Assembly (NCBI GenBank): GCA_030065205.1
Contig: JASJDN010000038.1
Location: forward strand, 1 to 39,457
DNA: 39,457 nt
DNA from: Crocosphaera sp.
GTDB taxonomy: Bacteria > Cyanobacteriota > Cyanobacteriia > Cyanobacteriales > Microcystaceae
Direction: 5' to 3'
Shown: positions 26,132 to 33,097 of the stretch, piece by piece
Layout of the letters: every line of letters starts with the position of its first letter
Position numbering within the stretch: the first letter of the stretch is position 1
The notes under the pieces: model-generated
Database searches by the model: none
Told to the model about the DNA's origin: nothing
What the model saw: only the letters and a program-made list of their open reading frames with translations
Translations under genes and position numbers: made by a program

Positions 26132-27424
26132 TTACATAGTTAAAGACTGAACATCCGTTTCTAACAAGTTAGCAAATTCTTGTAAGAAAGCAGCAGCGTG
26201 AGAACCATAAATGACACGATGATCACAAGTAATATTAACCGCCATTTGACGTTTAACCCCGAATAACCCGTCAGCAGTGGCTACCACTTGGGGACTGGAT
26301 GCACCGATGGCTAAAATTGAGCCTTGTCCGGGGGGTAAAATAGCATCAAACCGATCAACCCCAAACATCCCTAAATTAGATAAGGTAAATGTGCCACTAT
26401 TGTACTCTTCAGGTTGTAACTGTTTAGAACGCGCCCTGTCCACTAAATCTTTCCAAGTACGAGATAGGGAATAGATATCGATGTTATCTGCATTTCGTAA
26501 CACAGGAGTAATTAAACCCCCATCCGGCATAGCAACCGCGATCGCAATGTTGATAGACTGGGGATAACGAATCCCTTGATCGCTGTAATTAGCATTAACG
26601 ATAGGATGTTTTTGTAGGGTGACAGCCACTGCTTTCGCTAATAACGCTGTCATGGTTACCCCTTTCGGCTTCAGTTTCTTGTACAGTTTATCCAACTCAT
26701 CGGTGGTGATGGTATAACCCACATGGAAGGTGGGAACTTGTAGGGTGGCCACCATGTTTTGGACTACCGCTTTTTGCAACGTATTGAGGGGTACGGTTTC
26801 TCCTGCGGTAACAGGGGTAGGGGTAGGAGGGGCAGCAGCCACTTGAGGGGTAGGAATAGGGGAAGTGGGTTGAGAGGGAATAGCGGGGGGTGTCGGGGTT
26901 TTTCCGGCGGCCTTTTCAATATCTTCTGCTACGATTCTGCCGTAAGGACCACTGCCTTCGATGGTGTTAAGGGCAATGCCTAATTGTTTGGCCAATTTTT
27001 TCGCTCTGGGGGAAGCCACAATGCGGTTACTTTTTCCGTTGGTTGAAGGGGGAGCCGACACGGTAGCTGTAGCCGTTGTTGCTGGTGCGCTAGAGGCAGT
27101 AACTTCTTGTTTTTGAGGGGGGGCGGGTTCAGGGGATTTTGGTGAGTTAGAAGGGGCTTTTTGTTGAGCTTGAGCAATTTCTTCTTGAGTTTCTGCAATT
27201 AAAGCGATCGCATCTCCCACTGGTGCCTCTTGGCCAGCTTCGACTAAAATCGTAGCGAGATAGCCATCATAGAAAGATTCCACATCCATATCTGCTTTAT
27301 CCGATTCTACAACCACCACCGTTTCCCCTTTGGCGACTTTATCCCCTGGAGACTTAACCCAAGAGACAATTTTTCCCTCGGTCATGGTAGAACTTAATGC
27401 AGGCATGAAGATATCGTGAATCAT
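26132..27424 (-). CDS. pdhC: Pyruvate dehydrogenase E2 (dihydrolipoamide acetyltransferase)
   Basis: Core of the pyruvate dehydrogenase complex; transfers acetyl from lipoamide to CoA. Order in 430 aa: lipoyl domain with the modified Lys in VVESDKADMDVESF (about 38-51), a Pro/Ala-rich linker, peripheral subunit-binding domain ASPRAKKLAKQLGIALNTIEGSG (split over about 138-160), a second linker, and the catalytic domain. The active-site region is ITCDHRVIYGSHAAAFL: the His is present but the usual HxxxDG Asp is Tyr, as I recall for plastid and cyanobacterial E2. E1 and E3 genes are not adjacent. Confidence 0.93.
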   Translation of the reverse strand: MIHDIFMPALSSTMTEGKIVSWVKSPGDKVAKGETVVVVESDKADMDVESFYDGYLATILVEAGQEAPVGDAIALIAETQEEIAQAQQKAPSNSPKSPEPAPPQKQEVTASSAPATTATATVSAPPSTNGKSNRIVASPRAKKLAKQLGIALNTIEGSGPYGRIVAEDIEKAAGKTPTPPAIPSQPTSPIPTPQVAAAPPTPTPVTAGETVPLNTLQKAVVQNMVATLQVPTFHVGYTITTDELDKLYKKLKPKGVTMTALLAKAVAVTLQKHPIVNANYSDQGIRYPQSINIAIAVAMPDGGLITPVLRNADNIDIYSLSRTWKDLVDRARSKQLQPEEYNSGTFTLSNLGMFGVDRFDAILPPGQGSILAIGASSPQVVATADGLFGVKRQMAVNITCDHRVIYGSHAAAFLQEFANLLETDVQSLTM

Positions 27425-27601
27425 GGAGCGACCTTCCCAAATATACTGTTAAATCGTTATTGATGGAATTGCTGATAAGAGCAATGGCAATTTATTATGA
27501 GCATTTTTGCCATTTTATATTGTACCTGAAAAGGGGCTGCTTGCGTATTAGGGATGTTTTTCTAGACTGGAGTTTATCTTAACAGTGAATCCTTATTTTT
27601 T

Positions 27602-27720
27602 GATTGTCATTGCGAGGGAAGTGAATAACTACTATCGTTTGATTTTTTGTCATTATCCTACCGAAGCAATCTTTGTTTTTAGGTTAGGTGTTTTAGAGAT
27701 TGTTTCGGAAGCAGAGTCAA
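27602..27720. repeat. TCATTGCGAGG/GAAGCAATC repeat with a decayed inverted half
   Basis: Left half TGTCATTGCGAGGGAAG ... CCGAAGCAATC is well kept; the right half starts AGAGATTGTTTCGGA but has lost the CCTCGCAATGACA end. Confidence 0.7.
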
Positions 27721-27939
27721 CTTAGACCCTCTTTACATATTTTTCCTTTAAAAAGAAATAATTAGTGCAGTTTATTCTTTTACCCTGCCACTAAATTTTA
27801 TAAAATCTCAAGAAAGATTGTAAATCATTATACGGTTGTACCTTGTGAGATGATATTGATGATCAAATTAGTTTATTAAAAGTTTAAATTTTAGAGAAAT
27901 AATTGTTTTAATTATTATTAATTAGAATGATTTTTACTA

Positions 27940-27969
27940 TTGACGCTAATAATTAAGACTTGCTATCTT
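27940..27969 (+). promoter_or_regulatory. Candidate promoter of the peptide locus
   Basis: TTGACG (27940-27945), an 18-nt spacer and TATCTT (27964-27969) upstream of peptide 1. Inverted arms AAGACTT (27955-27961) and AAGTCTT (27991-27997) overlap it and could be an operator or a leader hairpin. Prediction only. Confidence 0.4.
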
Positions 27970-28035
27970 CTAAACAAGAAAAGCAAAGTTAAGTCTTTTC
28001 CTTTGAAACCAAAATCAGGTAAGGAGTGTTGAATT

Positions 28036-28230
28036 ATGTCTCGTATTGCTATTAATAATTTGAATCGAGTAAAGTCTCAAGACATTATTACTTTAGAACA
28101 GAAAGAATTACAATTCATACAGGGAGGAGGTAAATTTGGAGATTTTCTAAGGAAAGTATTTGGTGGTAGTAAAAATGAACAAACTGTCAATGTAACTGTT
28201 AACTGCTGTTGCAAAGATGGAGACGGATAA
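28036..28230 (+). CDS. Double-glycine leader peptide 1, CCC core
   Basis: A 64-aa bacteriocin/RiPP-like precursor. Residues 1-31 look like a double-glycine leader: VKSQDIITLEQKELQFIQGG has the ELxxIxGG end recognised by C39-peptidase exporters. The predicted core begins GKFGDFLRKVFGG and ends VNVTVNCCCKDGDG, with three consecutive cysteines (57-59). A ribosome site AAGGAG lies 10 nt before the ATG. Its leader is unlike those of peptides 2 and 3. The modified form, if any, is unknown; a CCC metal site or disulfide-linked peptide is also possible. Confidence 0.75.
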   Translation: MSRIAINNLNRVKSQDIITLEQKELQFIQGGGKFGDFLRKVFGGSKNEQTVNVTVNCCCKDGDG

Positions 28231-28263
28231 TCCATTTTAAGAGTATTTGAATTTTAATTCTTT

Positions 28264-28324
28264 GTCGTCAAAATAATTTTAGTACGAGCTTAATAATATT
28301 AAGCTCGTCCAGACTTTTGACGAC
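28264..28324 (+). promoter_or_regulatory. Nested double hairpin between peptides 1 and 2
   Basis: Outer arms GTCGTCAAAA (28264-28273) and TTTTGACGAC (28315-28324) are a perfect 10-bp match. Inside lies ACGAGCTTAAT/ATTAAGCTCGT (28284-28294 and 28298-28308), 11 bp with a 3-nt loop. No T-run follows, so an mRNA processing/stability element or a small mobile-element scar fits better than a simple terminator. Confidence 0.7.
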
Positions 28325-28422
28325 TAAAGTTTAGATCCTCCCTTTTGTAACTTCTTAATAAAGATCACACACAAAATCAATTAAACGACTTATCCATTAA
28401 TTATTTTTAACAGGAGAAACCA

Positions 28423-28608
28423 ATGCCAAGAAACCACAGAAACAACCATAAAATTGAAATTACGAGCTTAATGGATGATGCAATAGAAAATGCAATTGCT
28501 CGTAGAGAACAAAGTCTTACCCCTGAAGAAGCAGAAAAAATTAAGGGTGGAGAAAAAGTTGCAATTTTCGGTGGTCGTCTTTTTCCACCTATTATTATTA
28601 CTCATTAG
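28423..28608 (+). CDS. Double-glycine leader peptide 2
   Basis: A 61-aa precursor. The 43-residue leader has IEITSLMDDAIENAIARRE followed by LTPEEAEKIKGG; cleavage after Gly43 would release the 18-residue core EKVAIFGGRLFPPIIITH, hydrophobic and without Cys. The leader is identical to that of peptide 3 at 24 of 43 positions without a gap (23 of 33 over residues 11-43). A good AGGAG sits 6 nt before the ATG. The Cys-rich protein gene begins 14 bp downstream, so these two are probably cotranscribed. Confidence 0.8.
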   Translation: MPRNHRNNHKIEITSLMDDAIENAIARREQSLTPEEAEKIKGGEKVAIFGGRLFPPIIITH

Positions 28609-28622
28609 TAAGGTTCTTAATT

Positions 28623-29060
28623 ATGGACAAAATAACTAAGGATAAAATGCCTCTTTGTCCAAGTGCTAGACCAGAATGGGATAACAGCGTGGTTTTTGGG
28701 GTCGTCAGAGGTACATTGGACAACCCTAATGTTACTTATCTAAAAAAGTCCCAACCCGTAACAGAAGAATTGCTAGAGTTAGCTAAACCGGTAACTCCCA
28801 CAGAGGTATTTAGAACGGCTGCGACTTGTGTAGAAAGTCAGTGCCAGCACTTTAATGGGACAAAATGTACATTAGTACAACGAGTCGTTGATAAATTACC
28901 AGTGGTAAAGGACAATTTACCAGCTTGCGCTATTCGTAAAGATTGCCGTTGGTGGTTACAGGAAGGAAAATCTGCCTGTTATCGATGTCCTCAGGTAGTT
29001 ACAGATAACTACGCTACCACTGAGTTAATTCGTGAAGTAGCCAAACCACCAAAACATTAA
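28623..29060 (+). CDS. Cys-rich 145-aa protein of the peptide locus, unknown
   Basis: A soluble protein with eight cysteines at residues 12, 69, 74, 82, 102, 108, 119 and 122: spacing CX4CX7C, then CX5CX10CX2C, as in ATCVESQCQHFNGTKC and ACAIRKDCRWW...ACYRC. The clustered pattern suggests a zinc or FeS site. No signal peptide or membrane segment. It sits between the two paralogous leader peptides, so a role in their maturation, binding or immunity is plausible, though only context says so. I do not recognise a named domain, and it is not a known RiPP cyclase, radical-SAM or protease fold. Confidence 0.75.
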   Translation: MDKITKDKMPLCPSARPEWDNSVVFGVVRGTLDNPNVTYLKKSQPVTEELLELAKPVTPTEVFRTAATCVESQCQHFNGTKCTLVQRVVDKLPVVKDNLPACAIRKDCRWWLQEGKSACYRCPQVVTDNYATTELIREVAKPPKH

Positions 29061-29084
29061 AATTATTATGAGGTCAAAAAGCAA

Positions 29085-29264
29085 ATGTTGAAAAAACAAA
29101 ACCAAGAAAATCAAATTGAAATCACCAACTTAATCGGTGATGCTGTGAATGATGCAATTACCCGCAGAGAAAAACACTTAACACCCGAAGAAGCAGAACA
29201 AATTAAAGGGGGAACTGGGTTAATAGATAAAATTATTCATCTTGGGGGATATTTAATAGGTTAA
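29085..29264 (+). CDS. Double-glycine leader peptide 3 (59 aa)
   Basis: A short gene reading MLKKQNQENQIEIT, then TNLIGDAVNDAITRREKH, then LTPEEAEQIKGG and the 16-residue core TGLIDKIIHLGGYLIG. The leader aligns end to end with that of peptide 2 and both end in KGG at residues 41-43, while the cores differ completely apart from a GG. That contrast, conserved leader with variable core, is typical of RiPP precursors. It starts 24 bp after the Cys-rich gene; GAGG lies 13 nt before the ATG, a little far. Confidence 0.78.
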   Translation: MLKKQNQENQIEITNLIGDAVNDAITRREKHLTPEEAEQIKGGTGLIDKIIHLGGYLIG

Positions 29265-29308
29265 CCATCTAATGGTTGGCTTAGTCAATAAAATTCTTTT
29301 TAATAGTA

Positions 29309-29346
29309 GGTTGAGTTTAGTGTTCTTGAACTCAACCGAATTTTTA
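29309..29346 (+). terminator. Rho-independent-like terminator of the peptide locus
   Basis: Arms GGTTGAGTT (29309-29317) and AACTCAACC (29329-29337), an 11-nt loop, then GAATTTTTATT. Located 45 nt after the stop of peptide 3. Confidence 0.65.
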
Positions 29347-29402
29347 TTAATGAGGTGCATTATGTACAGCCATGTTAAATACACTGTTATCAATATAGAG
29401 GC

Positions 29403-29909
29403 ATGATTGATTTAAGAAAAGCCGTCTATTACGAATATATTGATGATACTGTTGTTGAAATTTTCGACAAATATAAATGGGGACTGAGACGTTTAGGAGT
29501 TAACTTTTCTCAAGACTTATTAGAAACTATTGTTTACTGTCCTCACAATTTAGAAAATACCTTAATCGCATTTTGTTCTTGGGTTTTATGGTTAAAAAGT
29601 CAAGGAGAAAAAACCTACCCTGATAGTTTAGCAGATACATTAATTAAAGCCCTAAAATCTGACAATGGTTGGATACCCTATAATTATCAAAAAGATTTTC
29701 TACAACACCATCTAGATATTTTAGAACCGCCTCAAGTTTCTCTCTGGAAAACAGCAGCAATACAGTTAGGAGAAGACTTAAGAAATCGAATTATTGCGGA
29801 TATTTCTGAAGAAGGGGATCTCATTTTTAACCCCAATGTTTTATTAACGGATGAAGAGAGACAAAAAATTGAAGCTTTTAAAGGTTATATTACTGAATTA
29901 TATTTGTAG
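29403..29909 (+). CDS. Unknown 168-aa protein
   Basis: A soluble, mixed helical protein beginning MIDLRKAVYYEYIDDTVVEI and rich in Trp and Tyr (KYKWGLRRLGVNF, WVLWLKSQGEKTYPDSLADT, LEPPQVSLWKTAAIQLGEDL). There is no signal peptide, membrane span or catalytic motif I can name. It follows the peptide locus on the same strand but after a terminator-like hairpin and 138 bp, so membership of the locus is uncertain. Codon use and frame are clean, and the ATG follows a GAGGC motif, so it is likely a real gene. Confidence 0.7.
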   Translation: MIDLRKAVYYEYIDDTVVEIFDKYKWGLRRLGVNFSQDLLETIVYCPHNLENTLIAFCSWVLWLKSQGEKTYPDSLADTLIKALKSDNGWIPYNYQKDFLQHHLDILEPPQVSLWKTAAIQLGEDLRNRIIADISEEGDLIFNPNVLLTDEERQKIEAFKGYITELYL

Positions 29910-30072
29910 TAATCAAAAATTATCAGTAACTGGTTGGGATATGAATGTTGACATTGTTCGTGCAGTGGGACAACGAGCAATTCCATCAGTTCCCGAGCCT
30001 TCTGCTGTCATTAGTTTATTAACGGCTCTCCCGACAGTGTGGGGTAAAAAGTATAATAGACTACATACCTAA
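29908..30072 (+). pseudogene. Relic of a PEP-CTERM exported protein
   Basis: The frame ending at 30072 reads LSVTGWDMNVDIVRAVGQ, then SVPEPSAVISLLTALP, then TVWGKKYNRLHT. The VPEPS motif followed by a short hydrophobic stretch and a basic end (KKYNR) is the layout of the PEP-CTERM sorting signal processed by exosortase/EpsH. The body of such a protein is absent: upstream the frame runs into the preceding gene. It is therefore a 3' remnant, or at best a 43-aa peptide from ATG 29941. MITE copy C begins one base before its stop codon ends. Confidence 0.6.
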
Positions 30073-30146
30073 AATGGTGGGTTATGGCGCAGACCATAAG
30101 TTATTGTATTTTCATAAAAATCAACCCTGCGCCTAACCCACCCTAC
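30071..30146 (+). repeat. MITE-like element, copy C
   Basis: AAAATGGTGGGTTATGGCGC at the left, GCGCCTAACCCACCCTAC at the right. The outer 12 bp match copies A, B and D; the inner arms (GGCGCAG/CTGCGCC) differ, so this is a related subfamily. Confidence 0.8.
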
Positions 30147-30226
30147 CGTCTTAAGATTCTATTGATAAACAGTCTCTAAGGGTGGCAATTTTTGTTACCC
30201 TTTTAATATTACTAATTATTTTTTTT
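30147..30226. other. Short gap upstream of the photolyase
   Basis: With the relic and MITE copy C this completes the 317-bp stretch between the 168-aa protein and the photolyase start. An open frame extends back to a GTG at 30182, but the hydrophobic residues it would add are not part of the photolyase family. Confidence 0.5.
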
Positions 30227-31741
30227 ATGACTATCGGGATTTGGATTTTAGGGGATCAATTACATTTAAAACAAGCTGCTTTACTGACTTGTCAAAATGA
30301 TAGAAAAGATACGCCTGTTATTTTGATTGAGTCTTTTAGTCACATTCAAAAAAGACATTATCATCAACAAAAATTAGTGTTAATTTTCTCAGCGATGCGT
30401 CATTTTGCTGAAGACTTAAGTTCACAAGGCTGGCAAGTTACCTATAAAGTAGCACAAAATTTTGAACCCGCTTTAAAGGATTGGATTAAAACAAATAAAA
30501 TAACAGAATTAAGATTGGTAACTCCTTATGATCGCCCATTTTTAAACCTTATTCAAACTTTTAACTTAGATTGTCAATTTAAGTTGATTCCTAATAATCA
30601 CTTTCTTTGGAGTCAAACAGAATTTAAACAATGGACTGACTCACGTAAACGCTTATTACTAGAAGATTTTTATCGAGAAGGACGAAAAAGATTCAATATC
30701 TTAATGGATGGAGAACAACCGATTGGGGAAAAATGGAACTTTGATAAACAAAATCGTAAACCTCCTAAAAAAAGTTTAAATCCCCCAACACCGTTATGGT
30801 TTGAACCCGATGAAATCACCCAACAAGTGATTAAAGATATTAAATCTTATAACATCGAAACTTATGGTAAAATTGAACCTTTTAAATGGGGAGTCACACG
30901 CTCACAAGCATTACAAGTTTTAGAGCATTTTTTAGCTAATAATTTAAACAATTTTGGCACGTATCAAGATGCAATGATTACAGGAGAATATACCATGTGG
31001 CATAGTTTAATCTCTCCTTATATTAATCTGGGTTTACTGACACCGTTAGAAGTTATTAAAAAGATTGAACAAGCTTATTATGAGTTTGATTATCCTTTAA
31101 ACAGTGTAGAGGGATTAATCCGTCAGATATTAGGATGGCGAGAATATATGTATGGAATTTATCAAGTAATGGATGATGATTATAGAGAGAAAAATTGGTT
31201 TAAGCATCAAGAAAAGTTACCTGATTTTTATTGGGATAGTTCTCAAACGGATATGAATTGTTTAAAACAAATTCTACAACAAGTCGAAGAAACAGGCTAT
31301 GCTCATCATATTCAAAGATTGATGGTTTTGAGCAATTTTGCTTTAATTGTTGGGGTATCTCCTCAAGCTGTTAATGATTGGTTTCGCAGTGCATTTATTG
31401 ATGCTTATGACTGGGTTATGGTTCCCAATGTGATTGGAATGGGACAGTTTGCCGATGGGGGAATATTAGCCTCAAAACCCTATGCAGCATCCGCTAATTA
31501 TATCAACAAAATGAGTGATTATTGTAAAAGTTGTGTTTATAAACATAAGCAGAGGACTGGAGAAAAAGCTTGTCCCTTTAACTTTTTTTATTGGGATTTT
31601 TTATCCCGTCATCAACAACAATTAAAAGATTTAGGAAGAATGAATCTTGTTTTAGCCAACCTCAAAAAAATGGAATCAGAAGAATTAAAAGAAATACAAA
31701 AAAAAGCACAGCAATGGAGAGAGAAAAACGGAGGAGCCTAA
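30227..31741 (+). CDS. FeS-type photolyase/cryptochrome (FeS-BCP, PhrB-like)
   Basis: A flavoprotein of 504 aa from the bacterial (6-4) photolyase/cryptochrome branch with a 4Fe-4S cluster. The start MTIGIWILGDQLHLKQAALL is the conserved beginning, so I use ATG 30227 rather than the GTG 45 bp upstream. VEGLIRQILGWREYMYGIYQ, HHIQRLMVLSNFALIVGVSP, and NVIGMGQFADGGILASKPYAAS line the FAD pocket; the cluster cysteines are in MSDYCKSCVYKHKQRTG and EKACPFNFFYWDFL plus one upstream. It repairs (6-4) photoproducts or senses blue light. A broken copy of its 3' part lies at 32990-33097. Confidence 0.92.
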   Translation: MTIGIWILGDQLHLKQAALLTCQNDRKDTPVILIESFSHIQKRHYHQQKLVLIFSAMRHFAEDLSSQGWQVTYKVAQNFEPALKDWIKTNKITELRLVTPYDRPFLNLIQTFNLDCQFKLIPNNHFLWSQTEFKQWTDSRKRLLLEDFYREGRKRFNILMDGEQPIGEKWNFDKQNRKPPKKSLNPPTPLWFEPDEITQQVIKDIKSYNIETYGKIEPFKWGVTRSQALQVLEHFLANNLNNFGTYQDAMITGEYTMWHSLISPYINLGLLTPLEVIKKIEQAYYEFDYPLNSVEGLIRQILGWREYMYGIYQVMDDDYREKNWFKHQEKLPDFYWDSSQTDMNCLKQILQQVEETGYAHHIQRLMVLSNFALIVGVSPQAVNDWFRSAFIDAYDWVMVPNVIGMGQFADGGILASKPYAASANYINKMSDYCKSCVYKHKQRTGEKACPFNFFYWDFLSRHQQQLKDLGRMNLVLANLKKMESEELKEIQKKAQQWREKNGGA

Positions 31742-31792
31742 ATTTGAGAAAAATAGGCAATCCGAAACAGAACATCAGTTATAATAGGAGTT

Positions 31793-32140
31793 ATGGATAA
31801 TAATAAGCAATTTATTACTTGGGAGTCAACAGTTACTTTTACTGTTGCTACTTTTGCTGTTTGGAGTATCTCTAACAGCATCCGAGTTTTATTGAATTGG
31901 AAATCACGGATTCCCTGCTTTATTACCTCTTTTTTAGTAGCTTATCTGACTATTAGTTTCACTAAAAATCCAGATAGTTTTAGTTTAAATTATCTTTCTG
32001 TATTAGACTATCCTATTGTATCTCTTAACGCCTGTCTACTCTTTTTAAGTTCTCTAGGATTACAAACCGTATCAACTTCTCACTCTTCACAAGAAAAACA
32101 ACACCATAGACAGAGAGTTAAATGGTTGACACACTGGTAA
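31793..32140 (+). CDS. Small membrane protein, unknown function
   Basis: A 115-aa protein with three likely helices: about 12-33 (TVTFTVATFAVWSISNSIRV), 41-55 (IPCFITSFLVAYLTI) and 73-91 (PIVSLNACLLFLSSLGLQ), then a basic, His/Gln-rich tail (KQHHRQRVKWLTHW). It starts 51 bp after the photolyase on the same strand. I do not recognise it. Similar tiny membrane proteins are common in cyanobacteria. Confidence 0.65.
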   Translation: MDNNKQFITWESTVTFTVATFAVWSISNSIRVLLNWKSRIPCFITSFLVAYLTISFTKNPDSFSLNYLSVLDYPIVSLNACLLFLSSLGLQTVSTSHSSQEKQHHRQRVKWLTHW

Positions 32141-32212
32141 AATTCTTATCAAAATTTTCTCTTATTTTTACTTTTCTTTGAATGACTTTAGCTATTTTCA
32201 ATTAAATCTTAT

Positions 32213-32728
32213 TTAGGCATTATTAGTTATTTCTGAATCAGAAACTTCATTATCTAACAAGGCTATTCTTTGATCATTGGGAAAGAAATTTTTATCTAAT
32301 ATTTGTTCAATCGTAAAAGGGCAGAATTTTGGATAATCATAGGTTTTATTTCTTGTCCAATCTTTTTCTAATATTAATAATTCAAGAACATCCTCATAAA
32401 TAGGGGTAATTGCTTGGTGTAAGTAAGAATCTAAAGTGTTAGGATATTGTTGGATTAATTTCTTAATAAGAATTCGATGACGCGCTACATTCATCATCCA
32501 TTCGCTATTAAAATCTAAATAAACTGTTCTTTGAATAGCAAGTTTCATCAAATATAAAAGCACTACCATCAAATAATCATTGAGTAAATTATGGGAAAAA
32601 TTGGCTAAATTCTTAAGTTCCTTTCCTAAATTATCCCAGTCTAAAGCGTCGGAATCTCTTTTTCTTACGGCTTCCATTTGCTGCTTTAGCCATAAATCAT
32701 AATTGGTTTCATATAAGTTATCATTCAT
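32213..32728 (-). CDS. DUF29 family protein
   Basis: A 171-aa helical protein of the DUF29 family, abundant in cyanobacteria: NLYETNYDLWLKQQMEAVRK, LDWDNLGKELKNLANFSHNLL (usually ExxIEEIExM), an internal helix, ARHRILIKKLIQQYPNTLDSYL and the ending KFCPFTIEQILDKNFFP. The frame extends to 32758, but GAGGA lies 8 nt before the ATG at 32728 (MNDNLYET), the normal start. Function is unknown; DUF29 genes are often multicopy and linked to mobile DNA. Confidence 0.88.
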   Translation of the reverse strand: MNDNLYETNYDLWLKQQMEAVRKRDSDALDWDNLGKELKNLANFSHNLLNDYLMVVLLYLMKLAIQRTVYLDFNSEWMMNVARHRILIKKLIQQYPNTLDSYLHQAITPIYEDVLELLILEKDWTRNKTYDYPKFCPFTIEQILDKNFFPNDQRIALLDNEVSDSEITNNA

Positions 32729-32841
32729 TGAAAAAGTCCTCATCAGTAACAGAAACATACCTTTAGCAAGAGATTATTGCTCCTTGTTAAATACTCCGTA
32801 TTAACCTGGTTTTCAAAAGCTAGAAACTTATTCTAGTGTAG

Positions 32842-32866
32842 GTTGGGTTAAGGCACGAAACCCAAC
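32842..32866. repeat. GTTGGGTT...AACCCAAC hairpin repeat
   Basis: Perfect 8-bp arms around AAGGCACGA-like loop sequence. The string GTTGGGTTAAGGCACGAAAC is a familiar dispersed hairpin in cyanobacterial genomes. Confidence 0.65.
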
Positions 32867-32912
32867 AGAATCTAATTCTAATAGTAAATTAATTGTGTCA
32901 TTAGTTTCAACA

Positions 32913-32983
32913 AAAATGGTGGGTTACGACGGATTCTTATATTTTTGTAATAATCTAAATTATAGCCGTCTAACCCACCCTAC
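32913..32983 (+). repeat. MITE-like element, copy D
   Basis: AAAATGGTGGGTTACGACGG at the left, CCGTCTAACCCACCCTAC at the right; almost the same as copy B, including flanking bases. It directly abuts the photolyase fragment and probably marks its break point. Confidence 0.85.
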
Positions 32984-32989
32984 GCTAAT

Positions 32990-33097
32990 GCTAATTATAT
33001 CAATAAAATGAGTGATTATTGTAAAAGTTGTGTTTATAAATATAAGCAACGAACGGGGGAAAAAGCTTGTCCCTTTAACTTTTTTGATTGGAACTTT
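32990..33097 (+). pseudogene. Fragment of a second FeS-photolyase gene
   Basis: About 108 bp matching 31493-31600 of the intact photolyase. In frame it reads ANYINKMSDYCKSC, then VYKYKQRTGEKACP and FNFFDWNFLR. The differences are mostly synonymous (AAC/AAT, CAG/CAA, AGG/CGA, ACT/ACG, GGA/GGG) with four amino-acid changes, so it comes from a homolog that diverged under selection, not a fresh local copy. The 5' side stops at MITE D, the 3' side at the DUF2808 stop codon. Confidence 0.85.

Larger units (their letters stand above)
27425..28035. other. 611-bp intergenic region upstream of the peptide locus
   Basis: Holds an 8-bp inverted repeat AATGGCAA/TTGCCATT at 27483-27514 in the likely 5' leader of the E2 gene; a TCATTGCGAGG/GAAGCAATC repeat at 27602-27671 with a decayed inverted half to about 27720; and an AT-rich stretch with the candidate promoter of the peptide locus. 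I found no convincing gene. Confidence 0.6.
32729..33097. other. 369-bp gene-poor stretch of repeats and gene debris
   Basis: Between DUF29 and DUF2808 lie the hairpin GTTGGGTT/AACCCAAC (32842-32866), MITE copy D (32913-32983) and a photolyase 3' fragment (32990-33097). No intact gene. Confidence 0.7.

Noticed and set aside
27425-28035. Hidden small gene or ncRNA
   Set aside because: Only repeats, small inverted repeats and AT-rich DNA were seen; an ncRNA cannot be excluded but nothing supports one.
28036-29264. Calling the peptide locus a lanthipeptide, microviridin or cyanobactin cluster
   Set aside because: No LanM, ATP-grasp, YcaO or PatA/PatG-like gene is present, and the cores lack the diagnostic motifs.
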